A stretch of 19,154 nucleotides of DNA from Candidatus Aminicenantes bacterium UBA2199 (GCA_002327965.1 DCVB01000104.1:1-19154), one strand, 5' to 3'; shown: positions 1 through 8,326, counted from the first letter of the stretch. Notes: generated from the sequence alone by a model not told the origin. Translations and numbers: made by a program.

Positions 1-518
1 CCGGTGGGCTCATCGGCCAGGATGAGCGACGGCCGGTTCACCAGGGCACGGGCGATGGCCACGCGCTGCCGCTGGCCGCCCGAAAGCTCGTTGGGCTTGT
101 GCGCCATGCGATCGCTGAGTTCCACCGACTGCAGGGCCTGGCGGGCGATGTCCAGCCGTGCCGCTTTCCTGACGCCGCTGTAGATGAGGGGCAGTTCGAC
201 GTTGTGCAGCGCCGTCGAACGGGGCAGCAGGTGGAATACCTGGAAAATGAAGCCGATCTCCCGGTTGCGGATGTGCGCCAGCTCGTCCTCGGAGAGGGAG
301 CTGACCTCCTTGCCGTTGATGAAGTACCTGCCGTCGCTCGGGGTGTCCAGGCAGCCCAGCAGGTTCATCAGCGTCGATTTCCCCGAACCCGACTGGCCCA
401 TGATGGCGATGAACTCGCCGCTTTCCACCGTGAAGGTGATATTCTTCAGGGCATGGATCTTCTCGCTGCCGACCTCGTAGGTCTTGCCCAGGCCCTGGAC
501 CTCGATGATGGCGGCCAT
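1..518 (-). CDS. ABC transporter ATP-binding protein, MacB/LolD type (partial, C-terminus off window)
   Basis: This is the ATPase of an exporter-type ABC transporter of the MacB/LolD/FtsE family. It would hydrolyse ATP in the cytoplasm to drive an inner-membrane permease that is not in the window. The sequence shows Walker A GQSGSGKST at residues 41-49, the Q-loop region around GFIFQVFHLLP, the signature LSGGQRQRVAIARAL, and Walker B LILADEPTG running off the edge. About 172 codons are visible of a usual 220-240. The ATG lies 1 nt after the TAG stop of the upstream adaptor gene, so the two are translationally coupled. Adaptor plus MacB-like ATPase is the normal order for a tripartite macrolide/lipoprotein-type exporter, and a FtsX-like permease is expected just beyond position 1. 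The substrate cannot be told. The family call is firm, the subfamily less so. Confidence 0.93.
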   Translation of the reverse strand, partial: MAAIIEVQGLGKTYEVGSEKIHALKNITFTVESGEFIAIMGQSGSGKSTLMNLLGCLDTPSDGRYFINGKEVSSLSEDELAHIRNREIGFIFQVFHLLPRSTALHNVELPLIYSGVRKAARLDIARQALQSVELSDRMAHKPNELSGGQRQRVAIARALVNRPSLILADEPT

Positions 519-519
519 G

Positions 520-1722
520 CTACTTCTTGGCCGGGGAGCGCTTGATCGCGTCCCCGTCCTTCAGCTTCTTGAGCGCGGCGAAGGGGCCGCTGATGACCTC
601 GTCGTTCTCCTTGAGCCCCGAGGCGATCTCGATGTACATGTCGCCGGCAATGCCCTTCTTCACCTCGCGGAAAACACAATGCCCGCCCTCGGCGACGAAA
701 ACCCCCTCCCGTTCGACCTTGGCTTCCTTCTTCTTGGGGTCGTCCCGCTCCAGGATAACCAGCGCCGCGATGGGCACGGCCAGCACCCCTTTTTTTTCGT
801 CGATGATGATGTCGGCCGTCGCCGAGAATCCGGGCTTCAGCGTCGCCGGCGGCCGCTCCAGGGTGATGACCGTCTTGAAGTCCCGGGATTCGCTGCCGGT
901 GGTGCTGGCGGCCGTGATGGCCGAGTTGCCGACTTCGGTCACCTGTCCCGACATGACCGTGCCGGGCAGGGCGTCGACGGTCACTTCGGCCCGCTTGCCG
1001 GACCGCACCTTGACCACGTCGGTCTCGTCGACCAGCACCTCGGCCTCCATGACCGAGAGGTCGGCGATGGTCATCAGCACGGTGCCGGGGTTGTTCATGG
1101 TACCGATGATGGCCACCTCGCCCTCCTCGACCTTCAGGCTGGTGACGATGCCGTCGATGGGCGAGACGATCGTCGTCTTGCGGATGGCGTCGCTGGTGCT
1201 CTTGAGCGAGGCCCGGGCCTGTTCGATCAAGTGCAGGTTGGCCTGGCGGTTGGCCTGGGCGATCTCGAACTGCGTCTGGGCGTCCTCGAACTGCTCACGG
1301 GAGATCAGCCCTTCCTCGAAGAGCTGCCGGCGGCGGTCCAGGTACTGCCGGGCCTTCTTCATCGTGGCCTGCTGGGAAATGAGCTGGGCCTCGGATTGCG
1401 CGATGATGCCGCGGTCGCGGTCGGCGTTGGCCTCGTAAATGGCCGAATCGATCTTGATGAGCAGCTCGCCCTTGCGGACCTCCGCCCCCTCCTCGACCAG
1501 GATCCTCAGGATCTTGCCGGCCACGTCGGTGCTGATGTTGATGTTTTTCTTGGGCTTGATCTCGCCGGTGGCCGAGACCTTTTCGACCAGGTCGCGCTTC
1601 TGCACCTTTTCCGTGGTGACCTCCAGCCCCTGGCCGTGGCCCGGGCGGAGGACATTGAGCAGCACGATCAACGCCACGAGGGCCAGGCCGGCGCCAACGA
1701 GGATCTTTTTCCTTTTTTTCAT
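520..1722 (-). CDS. Efflux transporter periplasmic adaptor subunit (HlyD/MacA family)
   Basis: This membrane-fusion protein would bridge an inner-membrane ABC transporter to an outer-membrane channel. The 400-residue product starts with a basic stretch and one membrane anchor (about residues 7-24). It is followed by a first lipoyl half (about 60-92, with VEEGAEVRKGELLIKID), a long charged helical hairpin (about 98-182), the second lipoyl half (SPIDGIVTSLKVEEGEVA, about 187-205), then beta-barrel and membrane-proximal domains. Length and order match MacA/HlyD adaptors. The start has AGGAG 5 nt upstream. The stop is 1 nt before the ATPase gene, so this is an exporter operon. The C-terminus is lysine-rich (RSPAKK). 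I found no clear promoter in the divergent gap to leuS. Confidence 0.93.
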   Translation of the reverse strand: MKKRKKILVGAGLALVALIVLLNVLRPGHGQGLEVTTEKVQKRDLVEKVSATGEIKPKKNINISTDVAGKILRILVEEGAEVRKGELLIKIDSAIYEANADRDRGIIAQSEAQLISQQATMKKARQYLDRRRQLFEEGLISREQFEDAQTQFEIAQANRQANLHLIEQARASLKSTSDAIRKTTIVSPIDGIVTSLKVEEGEVAIIGTMNNPGTVLMTIADLSVMEAEVLVDETDVVKVRSGKRAEVTVDALPGTVMSGQVTEVGNSAITAASTTGSESRDFKTVITLERPPATLKPGFSATADIIIDEKKGVLAVPIAALVILERDDPKKKEAKVEREGVFVAEGGHCVFREVKKGIAGDMYIEIASGLKENDEVISGPFAALKKLKDGDAIKRSPAKK

Positions 1723-1829
1723 CCTTGCTCCTGAGACCGGTTGTACGCAAAGCTCCCTTCATTTGTTCAGCGCCACCTGGAATCCGGCCGCGCCGGGCGG
1801 CGCGACCGTCGCCATCCGCTGGAACGACA

Positions 1830-1858
1830 TTGTCGCGCCGGGATTTTTCCGGTATAAT
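1830..1858 (+). promoter_or_regulatory. Sigma-70 promoter of leuS-lptE-holA
   Basis: TTGTCG (1830-1835), a 17-nt spacer and a perfect TATAAT (1853-1858) are followed, after a predicted start near 1865, by a leader of about 25 nt that carries AAGGA (1879-1883), 6 nt before the leuS ATG. Spacing and hexamers fit the housekeeping sigma factor. This also supports the ATG at 1890 over the longer in-frame reading that begins at 1725. Confidence 0.8.
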
Positions 1859-1889
1859 GGCGGTCGTTCAGCGGCTTCAAGGAAAAACA

Positions 1890-4493
1890 ATGAATTACAA
1901 TTTCAGTGAAATCGAGGCCAAATGGCAGCGCGCCTGGCGCGACAGCCGGGCGTTTCGTGCCGTTTCCGGAGAGGATCGGCCGAAATACTATTGCCTGGAG
2001 ATGTTTCCCTATCCTTCAGGTTCGGGACTTCATGTCGGCCACCTCAAAAATTACGTCCCCACCGACGCTTTCTGCCGCTACCAGAGCATGCGGGGCTTCA
2101 ATGTCCTCCATCCCATGGGCTGGGACGCCTTCGGCCAGCCGGCCGAAAATGAGGCCATCCGCCGCAACCGCAATCCGCGCGAAATGGTGCCCGAGTACGC
2201 GGCCGCCTACCGCGAAACCCTGATCAAGACCGGCTGCTCCTACGATTGGGAACGCGAGATCAACTCCAGCCATCCCGGCTACTACAAGTGGACCCAGTGG
2301 ATGTTCCTGCTCCTGCTGCGCAAGGGTCTGGCCTACCGCGCCACCGCCCCCATCAACTGGTGCCCGGCCTGCAAGACCGGCCTGGCCAACGAAGAGGTCC
2401 GGGATGGCCGCTGCTGGCGCTGCGACTCCGCCGTGGAAAAGAAGCCGATGCCCCAGTGGTTCTTCCGCATCACCGCCTACGCCGACCGCCTGCTGGCCGA
2501 CCTGGAAAAGCTCGACTGGTCGGAGGGCATGAAGGAGATGCAGCGCGACTGGATCGGCCGCAGCGAGGGGGCCGAGGTCGACTTCGCCGTCGAGGGAGAC
2601 GGGCCGCCCATCCGCGTCTTCACCACCCGGCCCGACACCCTGTTCGGCGCCACGTTCATGGTCTTGGCCCCCGAGCACCCGCAGGTCGCCGCCCTGACCG
2701 TTCCCGAGCGGCGCGCCGAAGTGGAAGCCTACGTGCGCCAGGCGCAGGGCGAATCAGAGATCGACCGCCTCAACGCCGAGCGCGCCAAGACCGGCGTCTT
2801 CACCGGCGCCCATGCCGTCAACCCGGTCAACGGCGAAAAGATCCCGGTGTGGATCGCCGACTACGTGCTGATGGGCTACGGCACCGGCGCCATCATGTGC
2901 GTTCCGGGGCACGACGCGCGCGATTTCGAGTTCGCCAAAAAATTCCAGCTGCCGATCGTGCAGGTGGTCAGCCGCGACGGCTCGACCCATGAGCTCGCGG
3001 CGGCCGAGCCGGGCGAGGGCATTGCCGTCAACTCCGGGCGCTGGAACGGCCTGGCCACGGCCGATTTCAAGAAGACCATCTCCTCATGGCTGCAGGAGCG
3101 GGGCATCGGCCGGGCGACCGTCCACTATCGGCTGCGCGACTGGCTGATCTCGCGCCAGCGCTACTGGGGGGCGCCGATCCCCATTGTCCACTGCCCCGCC
3201 TGCGGCGAGGTGCCGGTTCCCGAGTCGCAGCTGCCGGTGCTGCTGCCCGACGTGGAAAACTACCGGCCCTCGGGGACCGGGGAGTCGCCGCTGGCCGCCA
3301 TACCCGATTTCGTGAACACCTCCTGCCCGAAATGCGGCGGCCCGGCCCGGCGCGAAACCGACACCATGGGCGGCTACGCCTGCTCTTCCTGGTATTTCCT
3401 GCGCTTTGCCGACCCGCAGAACGACAACGTCTTCGCCTCGCGCCAGGCCCTTGACTACTGGCTGCCGGTGGACCTCTATACCGGCGGCATTGAACACGCC
3501 CGCTCGCACCTGCTCTACGCCCGCTTCTGGACCAAAGTGCTGTTCGACGAGGGGCTGCTGGGATTCGAGGAACCCTTCCTGATCCTGCGCAACCAGGGTT
3601 CGCTCCTGGCCCTCACCCCCGGCCGCCGGCCGCGCTCCCAGGAGGACGGGGGAGACAGCGGCGAAAAGATCGTCGACTGGATCGTGCTCAAGCACGACGA
3701 GCGCAAGCGCATCCCCGCCGACCAGGTCGTCTGGCGCTGGGCGCGCATGTCCAAGTCCAAAGGCAACGTCGTGACTCCCGATGAGATGATCGAGCGCTAC
3801 GGCGCCGATTCGCTGCGCGTTTACGAGATGTTCGTGGCGCCGTTCGAGGACGACGTCCACTGGAGCGAGGAGGGAATCCAGGGCTCGAACCGTTTCGTCG
3901 GCCGCGTCTGGCGCTGGCTGCAGGCGGCCCGGCCTTTCTTCCGCGGAGACTGGCGCACGGCGCGGCCCGGAACGACGACCCCGGAATCGCGCCAGGTACG
4001 CCGCAAGCTGCACCAGACGGTGCAGAAGGTCGGGGCACAGATCGAGACCTTCCAGTTCAACACGGCCGTGGCCGCCGTCATGGAATTGCTCAACGCGATC
4101 TACTCCTACGCGCCGATCGAGAAGGAGGCGCTGACGGAGGGCCTCGACCCGCTGGTCGTCTCCGAGCTGGCCGAGACCCTGGTCCTGCTCATGGCCCCGT
4201 TCGCGCCGCACCTGGCCGAGGAGGTCTGGCAGCAGTTGGGGGAAAAAGGGAGCGTCAACCGCGCCGGCTGGCCGGCGTTCGACCCCGAGGTAGCCGCCGC
4301 CGAGGCGGTCAACGTCATGATCCAGGTCAACGGCAAGATCAAGGACAAGGTGTCCGTGCCGCTGGACTGCGACGGGGAAACGGTCAAGGCCGAAGCGCTG
4401 GGCCGGGAAAAGGTCCGCCAGCTGCTGGCCGGCCGCCAGGTGGTGAAGATGATCTTCGTCCAGAACAAGATGCTGAGCATCGTCTGCCGATGA
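1890..4493 (+). CDS. leuS: Leucine--tRNA ligase
   Basis: Cytoplasmic class I aminoacyl-tRNA synthetase that charges tRNA-Leu and edits mischarged products. The 867-residue protein is close to the usual bacterial length (about 860). It shows HVGH (residues 48-51, the HIGH motif), a CPAC...CWRC zinc ribbon (from about residue 158), the CP1 editing domain with TTRPDTLFGATF and GTGAIMCVPGHDARD, a second Cys cluster (CPAC...CPKC), and MSKSK at 620-624 (KMSKS with Arg before Met). The C-terminus ends in the expected beta-rich domain. The segment just before MSKSK (NQGSLLALTPGRRPR onward) is the variable leucine-specific region and differs from E. coli, which is normal. The start is set by AAGGA and the TATAAT promoter; the upstream in-frame extension is not protein-like. 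Its stop overlaps the lptE start as ATGA. Confidence 0.98.
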   Translation: MNYNFSEIEAKWQRAWRDSRAFRAVSGEDRPKYYCLEMFPYPSGSGLHVGHLKNYVPTDAFCRYQSMRGFNVLHPMGWDAFGQPAENEAIRRNRNPREMVPEYAAAYRETLIKTGCSYDWEREINSSHPGYYKWTQWMFLLLLRKGLAYRATAPINWCPACKTGLANEEVRDGRCWRCDSAVEKKPMPQWFFRITAYADRLLADLEKLDWSEGMKEMQRDWIGRSEGAEVDFAVEGDGPPIRVFTTRPDTLFGATFMVLAPEHPQVAALTVPERRAEVEAYVRQAQGESEIDRLNAERAKTGVFTGAHAVNPVNGEKIPVWIADYVLMGYGTGAIMCVPGHDARDFEFAKKFQLPIVQVVSRDGSTHELAAAEPGEGIAVNSGRWNGLATADFKKTISSWLQERGIGRATVHYRLRDWLISRQRYWGAPIPIVHCPACGEVPVPESQLPVLLPDVENYRPSGTGESPLAAIPDFVNTSCPKCGGPARRETDTMGGYACSSWYFLRFADPQNDNVFASRQALDYWLPVDLYTGGIEHARSHLLYARFWTKVLFDEGLLGFEEPFLILRNQGSLLALTPGRRPRSQEDGGDSGEKIVDWIVLKHDERKRIPADQVVWRWARMSKSKGNVVTPDEMIERYGADSLRVYEMFVAPFEDDVHWSEEGIQGSNRFVGRVWRWLQAARPFFRGDWRTARPGTTTPESRQVRRKLHQTVQKVGAQIETFQFNTAVAAVMELLNAIYSYAPIEKEALTEGLDPLVVSELAETLVLLMAPFAPHLAEEVWQQLGEKGSVNRAGWPAFDPEVAAAEAVNVMIQVNGKIKDKVSVPLDCDGETVKAEALGREKVRQLLAGRQVVKMIFVQNKMLSIVCR

Positions 4494-5005
4494 AAAGACA
4501 TGCCATCCCGCTGCTGTTGCTGCTGGCGGCGCTGCTGAGCCTGCGCTGCGGCTACCGCCTGGCCGGGCACGGAAAAAACCTGCCGCCTGGGGCTGCGACC
4601 ATCGCCATCCCGGCCTTCAAGAACCAGACCGCGCGGCCGCAGGCCGAGCAGTTCGTCACCTTCGCCGTCCGCGAGGAGTTCGTCCGCCGCAGCCGGCTGC
4701 GCCTGGTCGAGTCCGCGGCCGACGCCGACCTGCTGCTGGAGGGGACGGTCACCGCCTTCCACACCACCCCGCTGTCCTATTCCGAGGCCGGGGCGGCCAA
4801 CCTCTACGAGGTGCGCCTGACCCTCGAAGTGAGCCTGGTCGACATGCGCAGCAGCGAGATGGTCTACCAGGGGAAAGGCCTCTCCTTCCAGGAAACCTAC
4901 GACACCGACAGCGACGATTTCTTCTCGCAGGAATCGGGCTCCTTGGACCGCATCGCCGGCAAGTTCGCCGCCAGCATCGTCACCTCCATCCTGGAAAACT
5001 TCTGA
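4490..5005 (+). CDS. lptE: LptE-like LPS assembly lipoprotein
   Basis: The likely role is the outer-membrane lipoprotein that plugs the LptD barrel and helps insert lipopolysaccharide. The 171-residue product has a signal peptide with a Leu-rich core (about residues 8-18) and Cys20 followed by GYRL, the CGYrL motif typical of LptE. It then has the family pattern: TIAIPAFKNQT, RLVESAADADLLLEGTV, YEVRLTLEVSLVD and a C-terminal helix. Position between leuS and holA is the same as in E. coli and strongly supports the call. Coupling is tight on both sides (ATGA with leuS, TGATG with holA). The residue before Cys20 is Arg (S-L-R-C), which is poor for a lipobox. Similarity beyond the motifs is modest, as is usual for this family. 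Confidence 0.85.
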   Translation: MKRHAIPLLLLLAALLSLRCGYRLAGHGKNLPPGAATIAIPAFKNQTARPQAEQFVTFAVREEFVRRSRLRLVESAADADLLLEGTVTAFHTTPLSYSEAGAANLYEVRLTLEVSLVDMRSSEMVYQGKGLSFQETYDTDSDDFFSQESGSLDRIAGKFAASIVTSILENF

Positions 5006-6072
5006 TGCCCGAGTCGTCGTTCTTCGCTTTCCTCGGTCGCGTCCAGGCCGAGAAGAAATCGCCGCCCCTGCTGCTGCTCTATGGCTTCAACGAGTTCCTG
5101 GGCGAGCAGGTCATCGCCGAGGTCGGACGAGCCTTCGGCCAGGAGCGCAGTGAGTTCAACTTCAAGCGCTATTATTTCGACGGCGAGGAGGAGATCGGCT
5201 GGGAGGAGATCCTGGACGAGGCCAACAGTTCCAGTTTCTTCATCAGCGCCCAGAAGGTCATCACCGTGGTCATCCGCGACGAAAAGAAGATTTCCCTGAA
5301 CCCGGCCGCCAAGAAGGCCTTCGCCGCCTACCTGCAGAGGCCCAACTCGCACGCCACCCTTATCGTCTACGTCTCTCTGGACCTGAGCCGCGACGACTAC
5401 AAGCAGCTGAAGCGGGACAAGCTCTCCCGGCTGCGGGAGAACCTGGATTCGCCGCACACCGTCAGCATCGACCTGGATCGCACCAGCGAGGGCGAGATCC
5501 GCAATTTCATCAAGAGCTACATGAAGGAGCGCAAGATCGCCATCAGCAGCGACGCCGTCGCGCGCATCCAGGAGATCATGGCCGACGACTTCGTCTCCAT
5601 CATCCACCAGCTGCCCAAGCTGGAATCCGCCGCCGCCAAGACCCTGACCATCGGCAGCGAGGAGGTCGACGAGCTGATCACCGGCATCAGTTCCCACTCC
5701 ATCTGGGACCTGACCGAGGCCGTCGAGCGCGAGGACGCCGCCGCCTACCTCGACATCCTGAAGTACCTGTTCATCAACGGCGTCAAACCCAGCTTCATCA
5801 TCGGCACCCTCATCTCCTATTACCACAAGATCTACACGGCCAAGTTCCTCCTGCGCCATCGTTTCTCGACGGCCGACATCGGCAAGGTGCTGCAGCAGCC
5901 GTCCTTCATCCTGAACAAGTTCATCGCCCTGGTCAAGAAATTCCCCGACGCCAAGATCCAGGCCGTGCTCAACCTGATCTACCGCCTCGACTACGAATCC
6001 AAGACCAGCGGCGAGGAATCGGCGCGCATCTCGCTGCAGAATTTCGTCTTCCAGGTCAAGTTTTTGAAGTAG
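5005..6072 (+). CDS. holA: DNA polymerase III subunit delta
   Basis: The delta subunit of the clamp loader, which opens the beta sliding clamp at primer-template junctions. The 355-residue length is typical. The N-terminus has LLLLYGFNEFLGEQ, the degenerate P-loop region of delta without the ATP-binding Lys-Ser/Thr. It is followed by a strand KVITVVIRD, a lid-like helical region with SEGEIRNFIKSYMKERKIAIS, and the helical collar domain (ISSHSIWDLTEAVEREDAAAYLDILKYLF onward). The ATG overlaps the lptE stop by one base, making it the last gene of leuS-lptE-holA. In E. coli nadD follows; here the next gene is convergent. Motifs and synteny together make this secure. Confidence 0.93.
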   Translation: MPESSFFAFLGRVQAEKKSPPLLLLYGFNEFLGEQVIAEVGRAFGQERSEFNFKRYYFDGEEEIGWEEILDEANSSSFFISAQKVITVVIRDEKKISLNPAAKKAFAAYLQRPNSHATLIVYVSLDLSRDDYKQLKRDKLSRLRENLDSPHTVSIDLDRTSEGEIRNFIKSYMKERKIAISSDAVARIQEIMADDFVSIIHQLPKLESAAAKTLTIGSEEVDELITGISSHSIWDLTEAVEREDAAAYLDILKYLFINGVKPSFIIGTLISYYHKIYTAKFLLRHRFSTADIGKVLQQPSFILNKFIALVKKFPDAKIQAVLNLIYRLDYESKTSGEESARISLQNFVFQVKFLK

Positions 6073-6106
6073 CCCGGGCGCAAGCGACGGCAGCGAACTC
6101 CGGGCG

Positions 6107-6135
6107 AAAAAAAAGCCGCCCCCGCAACGGGGCGG
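6107..6135 (-). terminator. Intrinsic terminator of the sigma/anti-sigma/TonB-domain operon
   Basis: Read on the minus strand, CCGCCCC - GTTGCG loop - GGGGCGG (7 bp, plus positions 6116-6135) is followed after one C by eight T residues (6114-6107). It lies 28 nt past the stop of the TonB-domain gene. An alternative slipped pairing extends the stem to about 6142. It has no T tract on the plus strand, so it would not terminate holA well; no good holA terminator is visible in the 91-nt convergent gap. Confidence 0.88.
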
Positions 6136-6163
6136 GGACGGCGGTGATGGAAATTCGTGCCGG

Positions 6164-7306
6164 TTATTTCAAGGTAAAGGTCACCGTCACCGTGAAGGAC
6201 ACCTTCTTGGCCTTGCCGTCCTGGATGAAAGGCTCGTACTCCCAGGCTTTCACTGCGGCAAGGGCGGCTTCGGTCAGGAGGGGGTCAGGCGACTCCAGCG
6301 TGCGCAGCGCATTCACTTTCCCGTTTTCATCGATAACAGCCTCCATCTTGACCACCCCCTGGAGCTTGTTCTTCAGGGCTTCCTCGGGATAGACCGGCCT
6401 GACCATCTTGACCAGCTTCGGCCTCTGGGAGTCCTCGAGGCGGGTCAGGGCACCATCGGTGTCTTTCTTCTTTCCGTCATTCAGCTTGAAGGCGACCGTT
6501 ACCGTGAACAGCACCTCCTTGCAGGCGCCGTCAACCTCATAGGGATCGTACTCCCATTGCTTGACCGCTTCCAGGGCGGCCTGGGTTAGCAGGGTGTCGG
6601 GTGAGGAGACGGGGCGAACATCTTTCACCTTGCCGTCCTTGCCGGCCACGGCCTCCACGACCACCACGCCCTGCAGCCCCTTTTCCCTGGCTTCCTGCGG
6701 ATAGGCCGGGTTTACTTTTTTGATCAGCTTCGGCTTGACGGCGCCGGAGATGCGCACGGCATCCCTGCCGAACTCCTCGTCCCGCCCCTGTACGTAGAAA
6801 GCGATGAAATAGCTGTGCTCGCTCGAGTCGCGGAACCCCAGCATGGCCACCTCGCCGTCGGGGAGGACGATCTCGGTGTCAAGCAGGATCTTCTTGATCT
6901 TCTTTTCCCCTTTCTCCTCCACCACGCCGACCTTGAAATTCACCGCACCCGGTCTGGGCAGGGGGGTCAGGACCAGGACATAATCCCGGCCCTGCATCTG
7001 CACGGTCTGCGTGACCGACGCCGGGCCGCCCGAGCGCCAGGCCAGGTCGGCGGATGCCAGCAGCGTGACCTCGGGGGCGTTGAACGTCTTGCGCAGCTCG
7101 GCCAGCAGGCTCTCGGAGGTGAACCTGACCTGCAGGTTGCGCTGCACCAGCGACTTGAGATGGAACGACGTGGCCACGCCGGGCTCGCCCTTCGCCTCTG
7201 CGCCCGGGCCGAAGAAATTGAGCTTGATATCAAGGGCGACCTCCGCCCGGACAGGGAAGGCCAGGATCAGGATCAGCCATATCAAAAGAAGAATGGTCTT
7301 TTTCAT
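6164..7306 (-). CDS. Exported protein with tandem TonB C-terminal domains
   Basis: The 380-residue product has a Sec signal peptide (charged MKK, hydrophobic 4-17, likely cleavage after A21). An N-terminal module of about 165 residues follows, then two TonB_C-type domains at about 192-275 and 295-380. Each carries the hallmark P-x-YP-x-EA, LQGVV, dGkV, LESPDplLteAAleAVkqWeYeP and a final valine/threonine-rich strand. The copies are clearly homologous and joined by a charged linker. In TonB this fold docks on TonB-dependent outer-membrane receptors. Here there is no transmembrane anchor or Pro-rich spacer, so proton-motive coupling through ExbB/ExbD is doubtful and the protein is probably periplasmic. 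The SD AAGGAGAG lies 5 nt before the ATG, 16 nt after the anti-sigma stop, so it belongs to the sigma/anti-sigma operon. The exact role is unknown. Confidence 0.85.
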   Translation of the reverse strand: MKKTILLLIWLILILAFPVRAEVALDIKLNFFGPGAEAKGEPGVATSFHLKSLVQRNLQVRFTSESLLAELRKTFNAPEVTLLASADLAWRSGGPASVTQTVQMQGRDYVLVLTPLPRPGAVNFKVGVVEEKGEKKIKKILLDTEIVLPDGEVAMLGFRDSSEHSYFIAFYVQGRDEEFGRDAVRISGAVKPKLIKKVNPAYPQEAREKGLQGVVVVEAVAGKDGKVKDVRPVSSPDTLLTQAALEAVKQWEYDPYEVDGACKEVLFTVTVAFKLNDGKKKDTDGALTRLEDSQRPKLVKMVRPVYPEEALKNKLQGVVKMEAVIDENGKVNALRTLESPDPLLTEAALAAVKAWEYEPFIQDGKAKKVSFTVTVTFTLK

Positions 7307-7322
7307 TGGAACTCTCCTTGTT

Positions 7323-7790
7323 TCAATTCTGGATTTTTTCGAACCAGACGATCGTCATCCCCGGCTGCCCGGGAGCAAAAATGACCGGGCGGGCCGGCTC
7401 GCCGCCGATCTGCGCCTCAAGCACGGCAAAGATGCGGGCATCCTCCTCCGTTTCCGAGACGGTGACGATCCCCCGCGGAAGGGGTTCGCCCGAAACACCG
7501 CGCCAGATGGCGAACGCTCCTCCCAGGATGGCCGCGGCCAGGAAAAAGCCGAAGGCATAGCGCCAGGCGGGGCGGAACCCCCTGGACCGTCCGCTTTCCG
7601 AGGCAAAAGGGCGGAGCGGCGGCTCGCCATGCAGGCGGGCCGGTGTCACGCCCAGGGAAAGGATGGCTTCGTCATCCAGCGCCTGAGCCTGGCAGCGCGG
7701 GCAGCGGTCGATATGGCGCTCGAGCAGGAACGCCCTCCAGGGCGGCAGCGGCAGGACGCGGTAGGCGATACGGACCCATTCACATTTCAT
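7323..7790 (-). CDS. Putative zinc-finger anti-sigma factor, single-pass membrane protein
   Basis: The 155-residue product has Cys3, then His26-xxx-Cys30-xx-Cys33, the layout of the zinc-binding anti-sigma (zf-HC2/ZAS-like) domain that holds an ECF sigma factor at the membrane. A transmembrane helix (about residues 77-96) follows, then a C-terminal region of about 58 residues expected in the periplasm, ending with PGQPGMTIVWFEKIQ. The gene overlaps the sigma gene by 11 nt, the usual arrangement for a sigma/anti-sigma pair needing fixed stoichiometry. The sensor tail has no domain I recognise. The call rests on Cys/His spacing, topology and neighbour; sequence identity to known anti-sigmas looks low. 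Confidence 0.85.
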   Translation of the reverse strand: MKCEWVRIAYRVLPLPPWRAFLLERHIDRCPRCQAQALDDEAILSLGVTPARLHGEPPLRPFASESGRSRGFRPAWRYAFGFFLAAAILGGAFAIWRGVSGEPLPRGIVTVSETEEDARIFAVLEAQIGGEPARPVIFAPGQPGMTIVWFEKIQN

Positions 7791-8307
7791 CGGCCACCTC
7801 CTTCTTCAGCTTCACGCGGGCGTTGAACAGGTGAACGCGCGCCGTGCTCTCCGAGCAGCCCAGCGCTGCGGCGATCTCGCGGGCATTGAAGCCCTCGAAC
7901 ACCGCCAGGGAGATCGCCGCCCGCTCGCGGGCTGGCAGCCGCTGCAGCAGCCGCCCGGCGTCTTCCCCGGCCGCGACGGCCTCGGGCCCCGGAGCCGCGC
8001 CGCCCAGCCACTCGTTGGCATGACCCTGGAAATAGCGCAGGAACGTCCGTTTCTTGCGCAGACGGTCCAGGCAGCGCTTGGCGCCGATGCCCAGCAGCCA
8101 GCGGACGAAACTGCGACCGGCGTCAAAGCGCCCCAGGTTCAAAAAGGCCTGCAGCAGCGCATCCTGGGCGGCGTCGCGGGCTTCCTCGCGATCGCCGAGC
8201 ATGTTCCAGCAGAGGGCCAGGAGCTTTTTTTCATGAGCGGAAACGAGTCCGGCAAAAGCGTCGCGATCGCCCAGCCGGGCGCAGCGGATCAACTCCTCTT
8301 CGCTCAT
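7780..8307 (-). CDS. RNA polymerase ECF-type sigma-70 factor
   Basis: The 175-residue product has region 2 (about residues 10-87, with ALCWNMLGDREEARDAAQDALLQAF and FVRWLLGIGAKRCLDRLRKK) and region 4 (about 120-170, with LPARERAAISLAVFEGFNAREIAAALGCSESTARVHLFNARVKLKK, a clear helix-turn-helix). The linker is short and region 3 is absent, as in ECF/group 4 factors. It should direct RNA polymerase to a small regulon, held by the overlapping downstream anti-sigma factor. The SD AGGAGGGG lies directly before the start. It sits 65 nt behind ftsK on the same strand, so read-through from ftsK is possible. The signal sensed is unknown. Confidence 0.93.
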   Translation of the reverse strand: MSEEELIRCARLGDRDAFAGLVSAHEKKLLALCWNMLGDREEARDAAQDALLQAFLNLGRFDAGRSFVRWLLGIGAKRCLDRLRKKRTFLRYFQGHANEWLGGAAPGPEAVAAGEDAGRLLQRLPARERAAISLAVFEGFNAREIAAALGCSESTARVHLFNARVKLKKEVADEM

Positions 8308-8326
8308 GCCCCTCCTGCCGCCGCTT

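Noticed and set aside
484..1734. A 416-codon open frame on the plus strand opposite the HlyD adaptor
   Set aside because: It is the antisense shadow of a well-supported gene, with no domains and no SD or promoter of its own.
1789..1804. GC hairpin CGCGCC-GGGC-GGCGCG between hlyD and leuS
   Set aside because: It lies upstream of the leuS promoter, has no T tract, and such short GC palindromes are common at this base composition.
6072..6105. GCCCGG/CCGGGC stem after holA as a holA terminator
   Set aside because: The loop is 22 nt and it is followed by A residues, not T, on the plus strand.
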